From: JALYXS01 sp051003795
GTDB lineage: Bacteria > Acidobacteriota > Terriglobia > Bryobacterales > Bryobacteraceae
Assembly (NCBI GenBank): GCA_051003795.1
Contig: JBPCKZ010000090.1
Location: 1 to 14,816 of the forward strand
DNA length: 14,816 nucleotides
Direction of reading: 5' to 3'
The notes beneath the pieces were generated by a model that was given only the letters and a program-made list of their open reading frames with translations, was not told where the DNA came from and did no database searches. The position numbers and the translations under genes are program-made. This document shows positions 14,593-14,816 of the stretch, one piece after another (within the stretch, counting starts at the first letter, position 1; each line of letters begins with the position of its first letter).

Positions 14593-14816
14593 TATGTCGA
14601 CAGCGGAGCGCAACATGGGCATTCCGCGGCTGCTGGTTACCCAATCCTTTTCCACTTTCCGGATGAGAGCTTCATCCGACGATTGAGCCACCTGAATTAT
14701 GCGCCGGGCGACGGCTCGGCGCACCAGTAGCGTTGGGGACCGAGGCGGCAGGTCGTGGTTGAGTGGAGTGTGCGCCGTTAATTCGTGAAAGCCTCCTGTG
14801 GCGCGGTTCCCCGCGG
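14593..14816. other. Right-end stretch with no secure gene
   Basis: No convincing gene or terminator is seen after the arylsulfotransferase stop. A minus-strand frame is open from the right edge through 14539 and overlaps the end of that gene, but its product resembles nothing I recognise. A GC-rich imperfect hairpin (CAGCGGA with TCCGCGGCTG) at about 14603-14632 has no T-tract. Confidence 0.4.

Noticed and set aside
14539..14816. Minus-strand frame open from the right edge, about 90 codons, containing RRAVARRIIQVAQSSDEALI
   Set aside because: It overlaps the end of the arylsulfotransferase gene antisense, has no recognisable family, and no start or ribosome site is visible within the window. 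It could be the tail of a gene beyond the edge, but this cannot be supported here.

Overview
The window looks like chromosomal DNA from a soil acidobacterium, probably of the Bryobacterales/Solibacter type. This is inferred from the gene mix and not from a marker gene. The pointers are exported xylose-isomerase-like TIM-barrel proteins, Tat-exported amidohydrolases, a winged-helix regulator joined through one membrane helix to a WD40/TolB-like propeller, a PEP-CTERM protein, an arylsulfotransferase-family protein and a PQQ-dehydrogenase remnant. GC content is high, and ATG, GTG and TTG starts are all used. No rRNA, functional tRNA, CRISPR array, transposase or phage gene was recognised.

Layout. 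(1) 1-3016, minus strand: an exported YtcJ-like amidohydrolase (1277-3016) is coupled by a TTGA overlap to a Tat-signal TIM-barrel protein (213-1280). An inverted repeat (118-168) and possibly the start of another minus-strand gene (1-42) follow. (2) 3069-4403, plus strand: a class III PLP aminotransferase, divergent from (1) and overlapping (3) tail to tail by 80 bp. (3) 4324-8256, minus strand: a Tat-exported Amidohydro_2 protein, then a tight unit of CysA-type sulfurtransferase, a 76-aa uncharacterised protein, a sugar isomerase/epimerase TIM barrel and an NDP-sugar epimerase. The last four genes are joined by three 4-bp stop/start overlaps. (4) 8477-9227, plus strand: a decayed PQQ-type quinoprotein gene with several frameshifts. 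(5) 9396-11690, minus strand: the winged-helix/TM/propeller regulator. (6) 11983-14592, plus strand: a PEP-CTERM protein followed by an arylsulfotransferase-family exported protein. The two lie in one uninterrupted reading frame because the PEP-CTERM stop appears to have been lost by a one-base change.

How the genes may work together. Region (3) combines sulfur transfer, sugar isomerisation and nucleotide-sugar epimerisation under apparent translational coupling. It could be a small sugar-modification or catabolic unit, but no substrate can be read from the sequence. Region (6) encodes envelope or extracellular proteins. The divergent membrane-anchored regulator in (5) is the obvious candidate to control it.

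Most notable points: the PEP-CTERM/arylsulfotransferase frame fusion with a reconstructable lost stop; a ~77-bp direct repeat carrying a strong Shine-Dalgarno and a start codon ahead of both parts of (6); a 12-bp tandem duplication inside the convergent overlap that lengthens two proteins at once; and the coupled four-gene cluster with an unknown small protein.
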